A stretch of DNA of 64,000 nucleotides from Bifidobacterium pullorum subsp. gallinarum (GCF_000741215.1 NZ_JGYX01000002.1:248001-312000), one strand, 5' to 3'; shown: positions 36,520 to 46,190, counted from the first letter of the stretch. Notes: a model not told the origin generated them from the sequence alone. A program made the numbers and translations.

Positions 36520-37041
36520 ATGGCGACTCCGGAATTCGTGCTGAAGCTGCGTGAGAAAATCGGCCATGACCTGCTGTGGATGATGGGCATCACCGCCTAT
36601 GTGCACGATGCCGAGGGACATGTGCTGCTCGGGCAGCGTGCCGACAACGGCAAGTGGGCGCTGGTGTGCGGCATCGTGGAGCCTGGTGAGGAGCCCGCTG
36701 ACACGGCCGTGCGCGAGATCAGGGAGGAGACCGGCATTGACGCGCTCGTCACCGACATGGTGGCGGTCAAGTCCTCGGATCGGGTGCTCACCTACGACAA
36801 CGGCGACCGGACGATGTACATGGACCACCTGTTCCTGTGCGAGGTCGATCCGCAGGGCAACGCCGACCCGTTCGTCGGCGACGACGAGAGCCTGAAGGTC
36901 GGCTGGTTCGACCCGGACGACCTGCCCGAGCCGATTGCGGCGAGCACGGTGGAGCGCATCGGCTACGTGCACGAGTATCTGCGCAACAAGGCCGCAGGCG
37001 ACAACCACGCGCTGTTCGCCTGCAACGGCAAGCTGCACTGA
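36520..37041 (+). CDS. Nudix hydrolase
   Basis: The 173-residue protein contains a complete Nudix box at residues 51-73 (G-x5-E-x7-REUXEE-x-GU; key residues Gly51, Glu57, Arg65, Glu66, Glu69 and Glu70), so it hydrolyses a nucleoside diphosphate linked to another moiety. A preceding GKWALVCGIVEPGEE segment resembles NAD/ADP-ribose or dNTP-type family members, but the substrate cannot be told. AAGGAG lies before the ATG. A large hairpin separates it from the convergent fucosidase gene. Confidence 0.9.
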   Translation: MATPEFVLKLREKIGHDLLWMMGITAYVHDAEGHVLLGQRADNGKWALVCGIVEPGEEPADTAVREIREETGIDALVTDMVAVKSSDRVLTYDNGDRTMYMDHLFLCEVDPQGNADPFVGDDESLKVGWFDPDDLPEPIAASTVERIGYVHEYLRNKAAGDNHALFACNGKLH

Positions 37042-37083
37042 TTCCGACCCGTCGTTCCGATCCGGCTCTGATTCGGCACCGAC

Positions 37084-37130
37084 GACAACGCCCGACGTCA
37101 CCATCGTTCATGGTGCCGCCGGGCGTTGTC
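37084..37130. terminator. Hairpin between the Nudix and fucosidase genes
   Basis: GACAACGCCCG and CGGGCGTTGTC enclose an inner CACCAT-cgtt-ATGGTG-type stem. There is no T-run; placed between convergent genes it may act as a bidirectional terminator. Confidence 0.5.
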
Positions 37131-37160
37131 ATGTCCGGTGTTGCGCGCCGGTGCACTGCG

Positions 37161-38471
37161 CTACCGCAGCTTCACCGCCAACACGGTGTCGACCGGATCG
37201 GGCAGGACCGGATCGGCTCCCAGATCGGCGAATACGATATCCGGGTAGTCGCTGTGGGTCCAGCTCGTGGAGATCGGCACCTCCGCCCCACTGGCCAGGT
37301 AGCGGATCGAATCGATCTGCTCCTTGCGCACTCCGATCAGGGGCAGTGCGCCGATGCTGTTCTCGTAGACGTGGAAGTAGAGCGTCTTGGTTTCGGCGTT
37401 CGCGGTGATGCGGCCGTATTCGGGCTTCGGCAGGTCGCTGCGCCCGCAACCGTAGATGCTGTCATGGTTCTCGTCCATCCATGCGCCGATCTGGCTGAGA
37501 ATCTCCACGGATTGCTTCGGGAACCGGCCGCGGGCGTCCGGACCGACGTTGAGCAGCATATTCCCGCCCTTGGAGACGCATTCCACCAGTTTGCGGATGA
37601 GCATCGGCGCGGGCTTGAACGCATGGTCGTCGGCCGTGTAGCCCCAGCTGCCGTTCATCGTCACGCACGCCTCCCATGCCAGGTCGTTGCCGTGGACGTC
37701 CTGGATGCCGTTCGGCGGAATCATCTGCTCGGGGCTAACGAAATCGCCATGGTACGGCGTCGGCTCGCCAGCCGCCAGCGACCCGTATCCCTCGCCGCTG
37801 ACCTCCAGACGGTTGTCCACGATGACGTCGGGCTGCAGCGAACGTACCATGTGCATCAGCTCGGTGCCCCGCCAGGCCTCGCCGCGCAGGTTGTCGTAGG
37901 AGAAGTCGAACCAGAGCACGTCGATCTTGCCGTAGTTCGTGCACAGCTCCCTGACCTGCGCGTGCATGTAGTCCAGATACCGGTCGAAGTCGCGGCCCTC
38001 GTCGCTTACGGACTCGTTGTTGCGATCGGGATGGTTGGCGTCGTGCCGATGCGGATAGTCGGGATGATGCCAGTCCAGCAGCGAGTAATACAAGCCCACG
38101 CGCAGCCCTTCGGCCCGGACCGCGTCCACGAATTCGCGCACGATATCCCGCCCGAACGGCGTGTTGGTCGATTTCCAGTCCGTGTACTGCGAGTCGAACA
38201 GGCAGAAGCCGTCATGGTGCTTGGCGGTCAGCACCACGTACTGCATACCCGCCTCCTTGGCGGCGCGGGCCCAACGGCGGGCGTCGAAATCCACCGGATT
38301 GAACTCCTCGAAGTACCGGCGGTACGGTTCCTCGGGCATCTGCTCCACGCTGCGGATCCATTCGCCACGCGCCGGAATCGCGTACAGTCCCCAATGCAGG
38401 AACATGCCGAATCGGGCGTGTCGGTACCAGGTCACGCGACGCTCGTAGGCGTCCCTGTCGAAAACGAACAA
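37161..38471 (-). CDS. GH29 alpha-L-fucosidase
   Basis: GH29 enzymes release L-fucose from host glycans with retention. The 436-residue protein opens with WYRHARFGMFLHWGLYAIPARGEW, contains AKHHDGFCLFDSQYTDWKS and the nucleophile segment DVLWFDFSYDN (Asp189). It lacks a signal peptide, so it is intracellular and must act on imported oligosaccharides. The best start is TTG at 38471, nine bases after AGGAGG; ATT at 38477 is an alternative, and no ATG is available. It lies 79 bases after the GH20 gene on the same strand, probably one operon. Confidence 0.9.
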   Translation of the reverse strand: MFVFDRDAYERRVTWYRHARFGMFLHWGLYAIPARGEWIRSVEQMPEEPYRRYFEEFNPVDFDARRWARAAKEAGMQYVVLTAKHHDGFCLFDSQYTDWKSTNTPFGRDIVREFVDAVRAEGLRVGLYYSLLDWHHPDYPHRHDANHPDRNNESVSDEGRDFDRYLDYMHAQVRELCTNYGKIDVLWFDFSYDNLRGEAWRGTELMHMVRSLQPDVIVDNRLEVSGEGYGSLAAGEPTPYHGDFVSPEQMIPPNGIQDVHGNDLAWEACVTMNGSWGYTADDHAFKPAPMLIRKLVECVSKGGNMLLNVGPDARGRFPKQSVEILSQIGAWMDENHDSIYGCGRSDLPKPEYGRITANAETKTLYFHVYENSIGALPLIGVRKEQIDSIRYLASGAEVPISTSWTHSDYPDIVFADLGADPVLPDPVDTVLAVKLR

Positions 38472-38550
38472 CGTAATGCTCCTCCTGTGCGGTTGATGAT
38501 CGGAATGGTCACATGGTATCGAAATCGGGCGGAGGCACGCGAGCGCCCTC

Positions 38551-40578
38551 TCATGCCGGGACCTGACTGCGGCGCACCTCGTCGGCCAACGCCCACACCA
38601 CATCGGTCACATGTCGCAGTTCGGACTCGCGGCTGGACTCCCGCCACGCGTCCGCCATCGCCTCGCCCCACTCCTCCAGGCGGTATGCGGTCTCCTCCGC
38701 GGACGGCGCGCATCCCTCGCCGTCCGTGTCGCCGCCGATGCCATGCATGCGCAGCAGATGCCAACCGGCCCAATTCATGGCGGCAACGCCCTCGATGGCC
38801 AGCATCGCAGAACCGCCGAACCGCACACGGTCACCCCTCATCCCGCCCAGCAGACGGCCCAGCCGCTCCCGGACCGACATCAGCTCCGCGTCGCGCACCC
38901 CGGCATCGCCGACGCGCGCCGCGAACGCCTTCAACAACCGCCCGCGCTCCTGACGTACGTCCGCCGCATCGGCAACGCGCTCCGCCGGGCCGGATCCGAC
39001 GCACGCATCGCAGAACGCGGCCACGTCCCCGTTCAGCACCGGCCGATGGTCGGCATGGTCATACACGTGCATATCCAATTCCAGATACCGCACGGCGTCA
39101 TCCCAGCCGAAGGTCGTGCATGCCGAGGCCTGCCGCAACGCTTCCACGAATCCGCCCTCCACGCCGTATTCCAGCCGGTCGATCGCGCGATCGACGGCCG
39201 CCTGGCCGCAGTCCCCTCCCCCGTTCCAGCCGCACTGCGCCCCGTAGCACAGGCCCGGCAGACTCATCACCGGATCGTTGACATGCCCGTAGTCGCCCCA
39301 GTCGGTCACGAGGATGCCTTCGGCGCGGTGCGCCGCACCGTACGCGGCCATGCGGGAGATGTTGGCCCACGCCGTGTCGATGCGCGGCAGCAGCGCGTTC
39401 CAGCAGTGCACCGCGGGGCACACATACTGCGCGGCACCGGTCGAGGCCACCAGGGCGGTGCGCGACTCGTCCACGTCGGGCTCGTACTGCCAGTTCAGCA
39501 GGACGGCCTTGTCGCGCAGCCGTTCCAACGCCTCCGGATGGCCGACCGCGATGTCGGCCCACATCATCGGCTGCAGGCCGCGCTCCTCCAGATACGAGCA
39601 CAGCTCGGTCAGGTATCCGGCGTACAGCGTGCCGACGCCCACAGCGCGGGCCTGCGCCGCCGAGCGGCCCTTGCCCAGGTCGAAGGTCTCGTCGGCGCAG
39701 ATGTTGAACCTCCGCGACCGGAACAGCGGCGCGTACTGGTCGATCAGGCGTTTCGCCAACGCCAGCGACTCGTCCATCAGCGGATTGAGCGTATGATGCT
39801 CCATCCGTTCGATGAGGCTGAACGGACGCCCCGCCTGTTCCGGGAATTCGCCGAGCCCCGCGTAGCGGTCCGTGCGCAGCGCCATGTACTGATGCCCGAA
39901 GGTGGAGATGGACGGCACCAGTTCGATGCCGGCCTTCGCGCAGTATTCGTCCAGTTCGAGGATGTCGTCGGCGTCGAGCGCGCCCGTGCCACGCCAGGCC
40001 TGGCTCAACCCGTCGAAGCGGAACGTGTGCTCCACGTACAGCTGCAGTTGGTTGTACTTGTGCAGCTCCAGGACATCGACCAGGGCCTTCAGCGATGCGG
40101 GCGTGGGCACCCGCCCGCGGGTCACGTCCAGATAGTATCCGCGCACCGGCAGCACGGGGGCGTCCTCGATGTGCACCACGGGGACGGCCGGCCCCGCGTA
40201 GCGCACCAGCTGGCGGAACGTCTGCACGCCGTACCGCAGGCCATCCGCATCCCCGCCCACGATGACCACCGAGGCGGAGCCATCGGCCCGCCGGCCGACA
40301 TCCAGACGGTAGGATTGGGCGGCCATCGCGGCATCGACGTCCAGCCGGATGGCGCACTCCCCGACATCGCCCCGGCCCGCGCGCCAACGCAGACCGGCGC
40401 ACGCTTCGAGATCCCGCCGGATCAGCCGCATCAGGCGGCCCGATGCGTCGCAGGCCGCCGCGGCCGCCCCCTCCCCGATGCACCCGATCGCCGCCAGCAC
40501 CGCGATGGAGCCGTCCGCCCGCAACAGACGCGGCGTCGGAATCAGCGGGATATCGGCACGGTTCGTTACAGAGGTCAT
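38551..40578 (-). CDS. GH20 beta-N-acetylhexosaminidase
   Basis: GH20 enzymes remove terminal beta-GlcNAc or GalNAc by substrate-assisted catalysis. The 675-residue protein has the small GH20b-like domain (about 15-135), then the barrel with RGYYLDVTRGRVPTPASLKALVDVL (about 146-170) and the catalytic Asp296-Glu297 pair in FNICADETFDLG. A further C-terminal domain (about 480-675) is not recognised. No signal peptide is seen, so it is cytosolic. It is divergent from the GH125 gene across an operator region and is followed by the fucosidase, so both enzymes trim imported host glycans. Confidence 0.92.
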   Translation of the reverse strand: MTSVTNRADIPLIPTPRLLRADGSIAVLAAIGCIGEGAAAAACDASGRLMRLIRRDLEACAGLRWRAGRGDVGECAIRLDVDAAMAAQSYRLDVGRRADGSASVVIVGGDADGLRYGVQTFRQLVRYAGPAVPVVHIEDAPVLPVRGYYLDVTRGRVPTPASLKALVDVLELHKYNQLQLYVEHTFRFDGLSQAWRGTGALDADDILELDEYCAKAGIELVPSISTFGHQYMALRTDRYAGLGEFPEQAGRPFSLIERMEHHTLNPLMDESLALAKRLIDQYAPLFRSRRFNICADETFDLGKGRSAAQARAVGVGTLYAGYLTELCSYLEERGLQPMMWADIAVGHPEALERLRDKAVLLNWQYEPDVDESRTALVASTGAAQYVCPAVHCWNALLPRIDTAWANISRMAAYGAAHRAEGILVTDWGDYGHVNDPVMSLPGLCYGAQCGWNGGGDCGQAAVDRAIDRLEYGVEGGFVEALRQASACTTFGWDDAVRYLELDMHVYDHADHRPVLNGDVAAFCDACVGSGPAERVADAADVRQERGRLLKAFAARVGDAGVRDAELMSVRERLGRLLGGMRGDRVRFGGSAMLAIEGVAAMNWAGWHLLRMHGIGGDTDGEGCAPSAEETAYRLEEWGEAMADAWRESSRESELRHVTDVVWALADEVRRSQVPA

Positions 40579-40658
40579 GGATGCTCCGATCAGCGGTTCG
40601 CCGTCATCGCCGACGGCTGTGTTCTGGACTGCTCCCGAGTTTACCGCCCATCGGCGTG

Positions 40659-40671
40659 TTAACTTCGTTAA
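40659..40671. promoter_or_regulatory. ROK/NagR-type operator between GH20 and GH125
   Basis: TTAACTTCGTTAA is a perfect TTAAC-N3-GTTAA palindrome in the divergent promoter region. Identical arms occur at 56203 and 59143. Confidence 0.65.
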
Positions 40672-40690
40672 TCAACGATACTATTATTCA

Positions 40691-40703
40691 TTAACAAAGT
40701 TTA
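40691..40703. promoter_or_regulatory. Second operator copy before GH125
   Basis: TTAACAAAGTTTA matches TTAAC-N3-GTTAA except for one base and lies 20 bases before the GH125 ATG, 32 bases (three helical turns) from the first copy. Confidence 0.5.
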
Positions 40704-40723
40704 CATATATGCGAAGGAGCATC

Positions 40724-41940
40724 ATGCCATACCAGACCGTGCCGGACTCCGTCCGCCGTTTCATGGACCGCATCACCGAGCTGTGCGGCACCGAACACGC
40801 CGACTGGGCCGAGAACTTCAACGCCGCGTTCGCCAACACGCTCACCACCACCGTGCACCGCCACGCCGACGGCACGACCTTCCTGCTGACCGGCGACATC
40901 CCCGCCATGTGGCTGCGCGACTCCACCGCCCAGGTGCGCCCGTACCTGCCGATCGCCGCCGAGGACGACGACCTGGCCGACATGATCGAGGGCCTGGTGC
41001 GCCTGCAGTTCCGCTACATCGGCATCGACCCGTACGCCAACGCCTTCAACGAGGAGCCGAACGGCGCCACTTGGGATCCGGACGACCGCTCCGACTTCTC
41101 CAGCCCGTGGCTGTGGGAGCGCAAGTACGAGCTCGACTCGTTGTGCTACCCGATCCAGCTGGCATGGCTGCTGTACGTCAACACCGGTCGCGTCTCACAG
41201 TTCGACGACACATTCATCTCCGGCATGCGGCGCGTCCTCGACGTGCTGGAGACCGAGCAGGACCACGCCCGCTCGCCGTACTTCTTCATCCGCGACTGCG
41301 ACATCCCCACCGAAAGCCTGGACGACGACGGCAGGGGCACGCCCGTGGCCCCCACGGGGATGACCTGGTCGGGGTTCCGCCCCAGCGACGACGCCTGCAC
41401 CTACCACTATCTGGTGCCCGCCAACATGTTCGCCGCGGTCGTCATGGGCTATGCGGAACGCATCTTCACCGAGATCGTCGACGACGCCGCCTTGGCCGCC
41501 CGTGCGCGTGCGCTGCGCGAATCGATCGACGCGGGTCTGCGCTCCCACGGCACGATGACCAACGTCGCCGGCGAGACGATCTGGGCGTACGAGGTCGACG
41601 GGCTCGGGCATGCGCTGCTGATGGACGACAGCAACGTGCCCAGCCTGATGGCCGCGCCCTACCTGGGGTACTGCGCGGCGGACGACCCGCTCTACCTCAG
41701 CACCCGCCGCGCTACGTCTGGCCGATCGCCCTGTCCATCCAGGGGCTCACTTCGCCCGACAAGGCCGAGAAGGCCGCGATCCTGGACAACCTGGTGGCCA
41801 TCGACGCGGGCACGCATCTGATGCACGATGGCGTGTGCGTGGACGATCCGACGCAGTATACGCGCGAATGGTTCTCCTGGTCGAACATGATGTTCTGCGA
41901 GCTGGTGATGGACTACTTCGACATCAGGGTCAGGCACTGA
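40724..41940 (+). pseudogene. GH125 exo-alpha-1,6-mannosidase, internal deletion with frameshift
   Basis: The first part (40724 to about 41715) reads as a GH125 enzyme: LTGDIPAMWLRDSTAQVRPYLP, WERKYELDSLCYPIQLAWLL, DIPTESLDDDGRG and YGLGYCAADDPLYLSTRR-like end. The family C-terminus (YVWPIALSIQGLTS, CVDDPTQYTREWFSWSNMMFCELV) continues in another frame from about 41708. The expected stretch of about 25 residues around GIGSPHTP that joins STRR to YVWP is absent. The junction CACCCGCCGCGCTACG suggests a deletion between short CCCGCCGC repeats, of length 1 modulo 3. GH125 enzymes act on alpha-1,6-mannose of N-glycans; this copy should be inactive. GAAGGAG precedes the ATG. Confidence 0.85.
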
Positions 41941-41991
41941 GGGCGTCAAGGCGGACGGGTCGGGCGGCCCGCACATCCGCCCCGATACGGG

Positions 41992-42035
41992 ACGAGGGTG
42001 GCAACGGACGACGATTCGTCCGCGGCCACCCTCGT
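41992..42035. terminator. Hairpin between GH125 and the transporter ATPase gene
   Basis: ACGAGGGTGGC / GCCACCCTCGT form an outer stem with an inner GGACGA-CGAT-TCGTCC stem between convergent genes; no T-run is present. Confidence 0.55.
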
Positions 42036-42072
42036 TCCGTTGGATGGGGTATCCGGCTGCGTTGCGATCCGC

Positions 42073-43800
42073 TCAGCCCTGCGCCAGCAGCGCGTGCAGC
42101 TGTTCGCGGTGCGCCCGCTGCTCGCGCGGATCCGGCACCGGCAGGGAGGCCAGCAGCTTGCGGGTGTACGGATCCTGCGGATGCTGCATGATGTCCTCGG
42201 TGTCGCCGTGCTCCACGATCCGGCCCTTGTGCATCACCATCACCCGATCGGCCAGCATATCCACCACGGCCAGATCGTGGGTGATGAACAGGCAGGCGAA
42301 GCCGATCTCGGCCTGCAGGCGCTTGAACAGCTCCAGCACCTTGGCCTGCACGGACACGTCCAGGGCGGAGGTGGGCTCGTCGGCGATCAGCAGCGAGGGC
42401 TTCAACGCCAAGGCCCGCGCCAGCGAGGCGCGCTGACGCTGGCCGCCGGACAGCTCATGCGGGAAACGGTTCATATACACGCGCGGCAGCTGCACCATCT
42501 CCAGCAGATCGCCTACGTACTCACGGGCCTCCGCCACGTCACGGTATTTGCCGTGCACGATCAGCGGCTCGGCCACGTTCTGCGCGATGGTCATCAGCGG
42601 GTTGAACGAGCTGCCCGGATCCTGGAACACGAAGCCGATGTCGGCGCGCTTGGGCTTGAAGTCGCGTTCCTTGACGCCGTTCATCTCCACGCCCAGCACC
42701 TTGAGCGAGCCGCCGGAGACCTTCTGCAGGCCGGCGATCGCACGACCGGTGGTGGACTTGCCGGAGCCGGACTCGCCGACCAGGCCGAGCACCTCGGAGC
42801 GGCGGATCGTGAAGTCGATGCCGTCCACGGCCACGAAATCGGGCTGCATGAGGTGGCCCGGATACGTGATCGTCAGTCCCTTGGCCTCGACGGCGATCGG
42901 CTGGTCGCGCCAGTCGTCCTCGCGCTCGATGGCGCGGCCGTCCAGATCGCGCACGACCAGCTGCTGGCCGATGCGCGGCACCGAGGCGAGCAGCCGCTTG
43001 GTGTAGTCGTGGTTCGGATGATAAAAGACCTGTTCCACGTCGCCCTGCTCCACCACATGCCCGCGGTACATCACCACCACCTGGTCGGCCAGGTCGGCGA
43101 TGACGCCCATGTTGTGGGTGATGATCAGCACGCTGGCGCCGAACTCGTCCTTGGCCAGGCGCAGCAGATCCAGGATCTCGGCCTGCACGGTCACATCCAG
43201 TGCGGTGGTCGGCTCGTCGGCCAGGATCAGGCCGGGGTTGAGCACCAGCGCCATCGCGATGACGATGCGCTGCTTCTGGCCGCCCGAGAACTGGTGCGGA
43301 TAGTAGTCCACGCGGGTTTCCGCGTCGGGGATGCCGACCTTCTTCAGGATGTCGATGGCCTTGGCGCGCAGCTGCTTCTTGTCCTTCATGCCGTGCGCGC
43401 GCAGGCCCTCCTCGATCTGCCAGCCGATGGTGTACACCGGGTTGAGCACCGAGTTCGGCTCCTGGAAGACCATGGCCGCCTCGCTGCCGCGCATGCGCTG
43501 CAGGTCCTCGCCGCTCAGGGAGAGCACGTCGAGTTCGCCGGTGCCGTCTCGCTTGGAGAGCATCACGGCGCCGGAGGTGGTGGCGGTTTCGGGCAGCAGC
43601 TTGATGATCGAGCGTGCGGTCACCGACTTGCCGGAGCCGGATTCGCCGACCACGCCGACCACGGTGCCGCGCGGGATCGTGAAGCTCACGCCGTCCACGG
43701 CCTTGATGGATCCGGCGTCGGTGATGAAGGAGACGCTCAGATCCTTGATCTCGGCGAGATTCGTGGACGGGGATGCGCTGGATGCGTTCGGCTCACTCAT
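42073..43800 (-). CDS. Oligopeptide-type ABC transporter, fused ATPase subunits (OppD-OppF-like)
   Basis: The 575-residue protein holds two complete ABC domains: residues about 8-270 and about 300-560, each with GESGSGKS Walker A, an SGGQ signature (FSGGQKQRIVIAMAL and LSGGQRQRASLARAL) and a Walker B DEPT. Family-5 uptake systems usually encode these as two proteins (DppD/DppF); the fusion is common in Actinobacteria. It powers the two permeases encoded just upstream, whose last gene overlaps it by eight bases. C-terminal oligopeptide-transporter motif (VYMNRFPHELSGG, EHGDTEDIMQHPQDPYTRKLLASLP) fits peptide or glycopeptide uptake. Confidence 0.93.
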   Translation of the reverse strand: MSEPNASSASPSTNLAEIKDLSVSFITDAGSIKAVDGVSFTIPRGTVVGVVGESGSGKSVTARSIIKLLPETATTSGAVMLSKRDGTGELDVLSLSGEDLQRMRGSEAAMVFQEPNSVLNPVYTIGWQIEEGLRAHGMKDKKQLRAKAIDILKKVGIPDAETRVDYYPHQFSGGQKQRIVIAMALVLNPGLILADEPTTALDVTVQAEILDLLRLAKDEFGASVLIITHNMGVIADLADQVVVMYRGHVVEQGDVEQVFYHPNHDYTKRLLASVPRIGQQLVVRDLDGRAIEREDDWRDQPIAVEAKGLTITYPGHLMQPDFVAVDGIDFTIRRSEVLGLVGESGSGKSTTGRAIAGLQKVSGGSLKVLGVEMNGVKERDFKPKRADIGFVFQDPGSSFNPLMTIAQNVAEPLIVHGKYRDVAEAREYVGDLLEMVQLPRVYMNRFPHELSGGQRQRASLARALALKPSLLIADEPTSALDVSVQAKVLELFKRLQAEIGFACLFITHDLAVVDMLADRVMVMHKGRIVEHGDTEDIMQHPQDPYTRKLLASLPVPDPREQRAHREQLHALLAQG

Positions 43801-44920
43801 GGTCCGGTTCCTTTCCGTCGGCGTCCGCCGCGCCCGGCGCGGCGGACATCAGGCTCATCGCGTATTCGTTGTCGGCGCTCGGCTCGACGTTCGGCTCCAC
43901 CGACGTGTCCTCGATCGAGCCGATGACCTCGCCGGCGGACTTGCGGGCGCGCAGACGCGGGTCGGCCAGATCGTTGAGCGATTCGCCCACCAGCGTGATG
44001 CCCAGCACGATCAGCACGATCGCCAGGCCGGGGAATACGGCGGTCCACCAGATGCCGGCGGTCACGTCCGCCACCGAACGGTTCAGGTCGTAGCCCCATT
44101 CGGCGGCCGCGGTGGGCTCGATGCCGAACCCGAGGAAGCCCAGGCCGGCCAGGGTCAGGATGGCCTCCGACGAATTGAGCGTCAGGATCACCGGCAGCGT
44201 ACGCGTGGAGTTGCGCAGCAGGTGCACGGTCATGATGCGCCAGGTGGAGGCGCCGACCACCTTGGCCGATTCCACGTAGGCCGAGTTCTTGATGCGCATG
44301 ACCTCGGCGCGGATGGTGCGGAAGTACTGCGGGATGTAGACCACGGTGATCGATACGCCGGAGGCGAGGATGCCGCCCCACAGGCTGGACTGGCCGCCGG
44401 AGATCATGATGGCCATGAGGATGGCCAGCAGCAGCGAGGGGAACGAGTAAATCGCGTCGGCGATCACCACCAGCACGCGGTCGACCCAGCCGCCGAAGTA
44501 GCCGGAGACCAGGCCGAGGAACACGCCGATGAAGATCGAGAGCACCACCGCCACGATGATGGCGATGACCGCGGTGCGTGCGCCCCACACGGTGCGGCTG
44601 AACACGTCGAAGCCGCCGACGGTGGTGCCCCAGATATGCTCGGCGCTGGGCGGCGCCTGCGTGGGGAAGGCCACGCCGTCGTCGCCACGGATCTGCGAAT
44701 ACCCGTAAGGGGCGATCACCGGCGCGAAGATCGCGACGAGGATGAAGAAGGCGGTGATGACCAGACCGGTGATCAGCATGGCCTTCTGCCAGCCGACCGC
44801 GATCTTGAGGTCGCGCACGATCGGCAGGCGGGAGAACACGGACGGCTTCTTGCTGACCTCAAGGTTGGCCAACCGGTTGTCGCCGGGGACGGTGACCTTG
44901 GTTGCGGTGCTTTCACCCAT
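43793..44920 (-). CDS. ABC transporter permease (DppC/OppC-like)
   Basis: The 375-residue inner-membrane subunit has an N-terminal OppC-type segment with one transmembrane helix (AMLITGLVITAFFILVAIFA), a loop (GTTVGGFDVFSRTVWGARTA, the typical GTD-x2-GRD-type region) and five further helices with the EAA-like motif EVMRIKNSAYVESAKVVGAS. Its C-terminal extension after LADPRLR is hydrophilic and Asp/Glu-rich, longer than usual. It begins one base after the partner permease stop and overlaps the ATPase gene by eight bases, so all are translated together. Confidence 0.92.
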   Translation of the reverse strand: MGESTATKVTVPGDNRLANLEVSKKPSVFSRLPIVRDLKIAVGWQKAMLITGLVITAFFILVAIFAPVIAPYGYSQIRGDDGVAFPTQAPPSAEHIWGTTVGGFDVFSRTVWGARTAVIAIIVAVVLSIFIGVFLGLVSGYFGGWVDRVLVVIADAIYSFPSLLLAILMAIMISGGQSSLWGGILASGVSITVVYIPQYFRTIRAEVMRIKNSAYVESAKVVGASTWRIMTVHLLRNSTRTLPVILTLNSSEAILTLAGLGFLGFGIEPTAAAEWGYDLNRSVADVTAGIWWTAVFPGLAIVLIVLGITLVGESLNDLADPRLRARKSAGEVIGSIEDTSVEPNVEPSADNEYAMSLMSAAPGAADADGKEPDHE

Positions 44921-44921
44921 G

Positions 44922-46034
44922 TCAGTACCTCACTCTCGGATCGATGAGCGCGCTGATCACGTCGACGATGAAGTTGGCCACCGAAACGATGATCGCAATC
45001 AGGATGACGATGCCCTGCACGGCCACGAAGTCGCGGGCCTTCAGATAGTTGGACAGCATGAATCCCAGGCCCTTCCACTCGAAGGTGGTCTCCGTGAGCA
45101 CGGCGCCGGCCAGCATGACGGCGATCTGCATGCCCATGACGGTGATGATCGGGATCAGGGCCGGGCGCCAGGCGTGCTTGGACAACAGCCGCTTCTCGCT
45201 GACGCCGCGGGAGCGGGCGGCCTCCACGTATCCGGAGTTGTAGGTGGAGATGACGTTCGTGCGCACCAGGCGGATGAACACGCCGGCGGTGAGCAGGCCC
45301 AGCGCCAGCGCCGGCAGCACGGCGTGCCGGAGCACGTCGGCCAGCACGGTCATGTCGCCGAGCTGCAGGGCGTCGATGATGTAGAAGCCGGTGGGTTGGA
45401 CCAGGCGGTCGAACTGCGCCATGCTGCTCAGGTCGGCGCGACCGGACGAGGGCAGCCATCCCAGCCATACGGCGAAGATCAGCTTGAGCATCAGTCCCAA
45501 GAAGAACACCGGCGTGGCGTAGCACAGGATCGCGAAGGTGCGGATGCCCGCGTCGGCCAGACGGTCGCGGTGGTGCGCGGCGATGCGGCCGAACGCGATG
45601 CCGACGACCATGGCCACGATCAGCGCGAGGATCGCCAGTTCGAAGGTGGCGGCGCCGTACCGGGTCAGGATGGAGATCACCGGCTGGTTGTCGGTGACGG
45701 TGGTGCCCAGGTCGCCGTGCAGCAGGTCGCCCAGATAGTCGACGTACTGCACGATGAGCGGACGGTCGTAGCCGGCCTCATGGATGCGCCGCTGCAGCTC
45801 CTCTGGGCTGAGGCGTCCGCCCTGCGCCGCGGTGATCGGATCGCCGGTGGCGCGCATGACGAAGAAGACGACGGTGACCAGGATGAACACCGTGGGGATG
45901 ATAAGCAGGAAACGGGTGATGACGAAGCGGAAGAACCCTCCCGACAGCCTGTTTTTCTTGGCTTTCGTCGGGCGCGTGGACGCGCTCTGCGTCGGGGGCT
46001 CCGCCGTTGCGTCCTGGGTGCTGGTTTGGGACAC
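44922..46034 (-). CDS. ABC transporter permease (DppB/OppB-like)
   Basis: The 370-residue permease has the DppB topology: a first helix (FVITRFLLIIPTVFILVTVVFFV), a periplasmic loop with GDLGTTVTDNQPV (equivalent of the conserved GDLG-x5-PV), and further helices with EAARSRGVSEKRLLSKHAWRPAL as the ATPase-contacting EAA loop. The start is GTG at 46034. It is separated from the binding-protein gene by a strong hairpin, which often lets binding protein be made in excess. Confidence 0.92.
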   Translation of the reverse strand: MSQTSTQDATAEPPTQSASTRPTKAKKNRLSGGFFRFVITRFLLIIPTVFILVTVVFFVMRATGDPITAAQGGRLSPEELQRRIHEAGYDRPLIVQYVDYLGDLLHGDLGTTVTDNQPVISILTRYGAATFELAILALIVAMVVGIAFGRIAAHHRDRLADAGIRTFAILCYATPVFFLGLMLKLIFAVWLGWLPSSGRADLSSMAQFDRLVQPTGFYIIDALQLGDMTVLADVLRHAVLPALALGLLTAGVFIRLVRTNVISTYNSGYVEAARSRGVSEKRLLSKHAWRPALIPIITVMGMQIAVMLAGAVLTETTFEWKGLGFMLSNYLKARDFVAVQGIVILIAIIVSVANFIVDVISALIDPRVRY

Positions 46035-46111
46035 GCGAAAACTCCTTGGGGGAGGATGGCGGAATACGGTTGAGTGTCCGGCATCAGCGATGTCGGACGT
46101 ATGATGGTAAG

Positions 46112-46153
46112 GCCGTCGGACCCGTCAAGAATAGGAGACACGGGTCCGACGGC
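46112..46153 (-). terminator. Hairpin between binding-protein and permease genes
   Basis: A 14-bp perfect stem (GCCGTCGGACCCGT and its complement, 14-base loop) lies between the binding-protein stop and the permease start. Read on the minus strand it lacks a T-run, so it would attenuate rather than stop transcription or stabilise the upstream message. Confidence 0.6.
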
Positions 46154-46190
46154 GTTTTTGGAGGATGATGGCATCCTCCTTCAGGCGACC

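Noticed and set aside
34842-36593. 583-codon open frame on the minus strand opposite pepP
   Set aside because: Antisense of a clear aminopeptidase gene with all metal ligands; low-complexity translation.
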